Assembly (NCBI GenBank): GCA_028703545.1
Contig: JAQVMR010000061.1
Span: 1-5,753 of the forward strand
Direction: 5' to 3'
DNA: 5,753 nucleotides
Source of the DNA: Patescibacteria group bacterium
Lineage (GTDB): Bacteria; Patescibacteriota; Patescibacteriia; UBA1558; S5-K13
The translations under genes and the position numbers were made by a program. The notes under the pieces were generated by a model. It had not been told where the DNA came from, did no database searches, and saw nothing but the letters and a program-made list of their open reading frames with translations. Shown piece by piece: positions 5,355-5,753 of the stretch; within the stretch, counting starts at the first letter, position 1; each line of letters opens with the position of its first letter.

Positions 5355-5753
5355 TTAATAATGATATTCCTTGTCTTTCAAGATACAAATACTTCTATAA
5401 ATTTGCTCAAGTAATATTAGGCGCGCCATTGTATGAGTGAAGGTTAATTTAGAAAGCGATATTAAATTTTTATTTTTTAAAATTTCCCTGTTATAGCCAA
5501 GCGCGCCTGCAATAACAAAAACTATTTTCCCACTTTCTTTATCTAATTTATATGCAAATTCTTTTGATGTTAAATTGTTTCCATATTCATCAAGAAAATA
5601 TATAACCGAATCTTTTTCTTTTAAAAGCGCTTCTTCAATTCTTGCACTTTCAATTGCCATTGCTTTTTGTTTTTGGTTTTCAGAAAATGACTCACTTTTT
5701 AATTCAGTAATTTCAATTTTTGCATAAGGCGATAACCTTTTTATATATTCTAA
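5355..5753 (-). CDS. rlmH: 23S rRNA (pseudouridine(1915)-N3)-methyltransferase RlmH, N-terminus cut by window edge
   Basis: RlmH is a SPOUT-class, SAM-dependent enzyme that methylates N3 of pseudouridine 1915 in helix 69 of 23S rRNA on the assembled ribosome. The visible 132 residues are open up to position 5753, with no stop before the edge. The ATG at 5660 is internal: the frame continues upstream with YIKRLSPYAKIEITELK, matching the RlmH N-terminal region, so about 25 residues are missing against the usual 155-160. Family marks are YFLDEYGNNLTSKEFA (substrate-side region), VFVIAGALGYNREIL (the SAM-binding loop of the trefoil knot, usually IGG-x-x-G), LSKLTFTHTMARLILLEQIYR (knot helix) and the C-terminal KDKEYHY, matching the usual PYH ending used at the active site across the dimer. 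The loop has Ala where the second Gly is usual. Stop TAA; the downstream 52-aa gene has its own promoter. Confidence 0.93.
   Translation of the reverse strand, partial: LEYIKRLSPYAKIEITELKSESFSENQKQKAMAIESARIEEALLKEKDSVIYFLDEYGNNLTSKEFAYKLDKESGKIVFVIAGALGYNREILKNKNLISLSKLTFTHTMARLILLEQIYRSICILKDKEYHY

Noticed and set aside
5414..5510. GGCGCGCC and GCGCGCC tracts in AT-rich sequence
   Set aside because: Both lie inside conserved rlmH codons, so coding constraint explains them.

Overview
The window is very AT-rich and tightly packed, and appears to come from a small bacterial genome using the standard stop assignments. TAA, TAG and TGA each end a gene: the 104-residue gene ends in TGA just before its terminator hairpin, so TGA is not recoded here. 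Several genes have textbook AGGAGG or GGAGG ribosome binding sites. The low GC, the many tiny unrecognised proteins, a PPDK gene and the small 'WPYYL'-type membrane protein would fit a Patescibacteria (CPR)-like lineage. That placement is an inference, and another low-GC bacterium is possible.

Layout, left to right. Positions 1-137 (minus) hold the N-terminal part of a small membrane protein that runs off the left edge. Positions 279-623 and 819-1133 (both minus) are two small unrecognised proteins, each with its own Shine-Dalgarno sequence and intrinsic terminator. Positions 1145-1444 are a gene-free stretch that carries a degraded coding remnant, a second copy of a 25-bp promoter-like repeat, and the putative promoter of the next gene. 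Positions 1445-2098 (plus) encode an unrecognised protein of about 217 residues whose last 20 or so residues look out of frame. A GC-rich terminator at about 2124-2141 separates it from the converging PPDK gene.

Positions 2161-4824 (minus) encode a full-length, apparently intact pyruvate, phosphate dikinase, the only central-metabolism gene here. It is preceded by a leader with two abutting hairpins and no Shine-Dalgarno. Positions 5023-5181 (minus) encode a 52-residue Cys- and Lys-containing protein with consensus promoter hexamers, a perfect AGGAGG and a strong terminator. Positions 5355-5753 (minus) are the 3' part of rlmH, the 23S rRNA pseudouridine-1915 methyltransferase, cut by the right edge.

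Most genes look like single-gene transcription units with their own signals, not an operon, and I see no shared pathway. The most rewarding items are the compact 52-residue gene, the structured SD-less PPDK leader, the duplicated promoter block with its decayed gene, and the likely frameshift at the end of the plus-strand gene. I found no CRISPR array, transposase, tRNA or rRNA.
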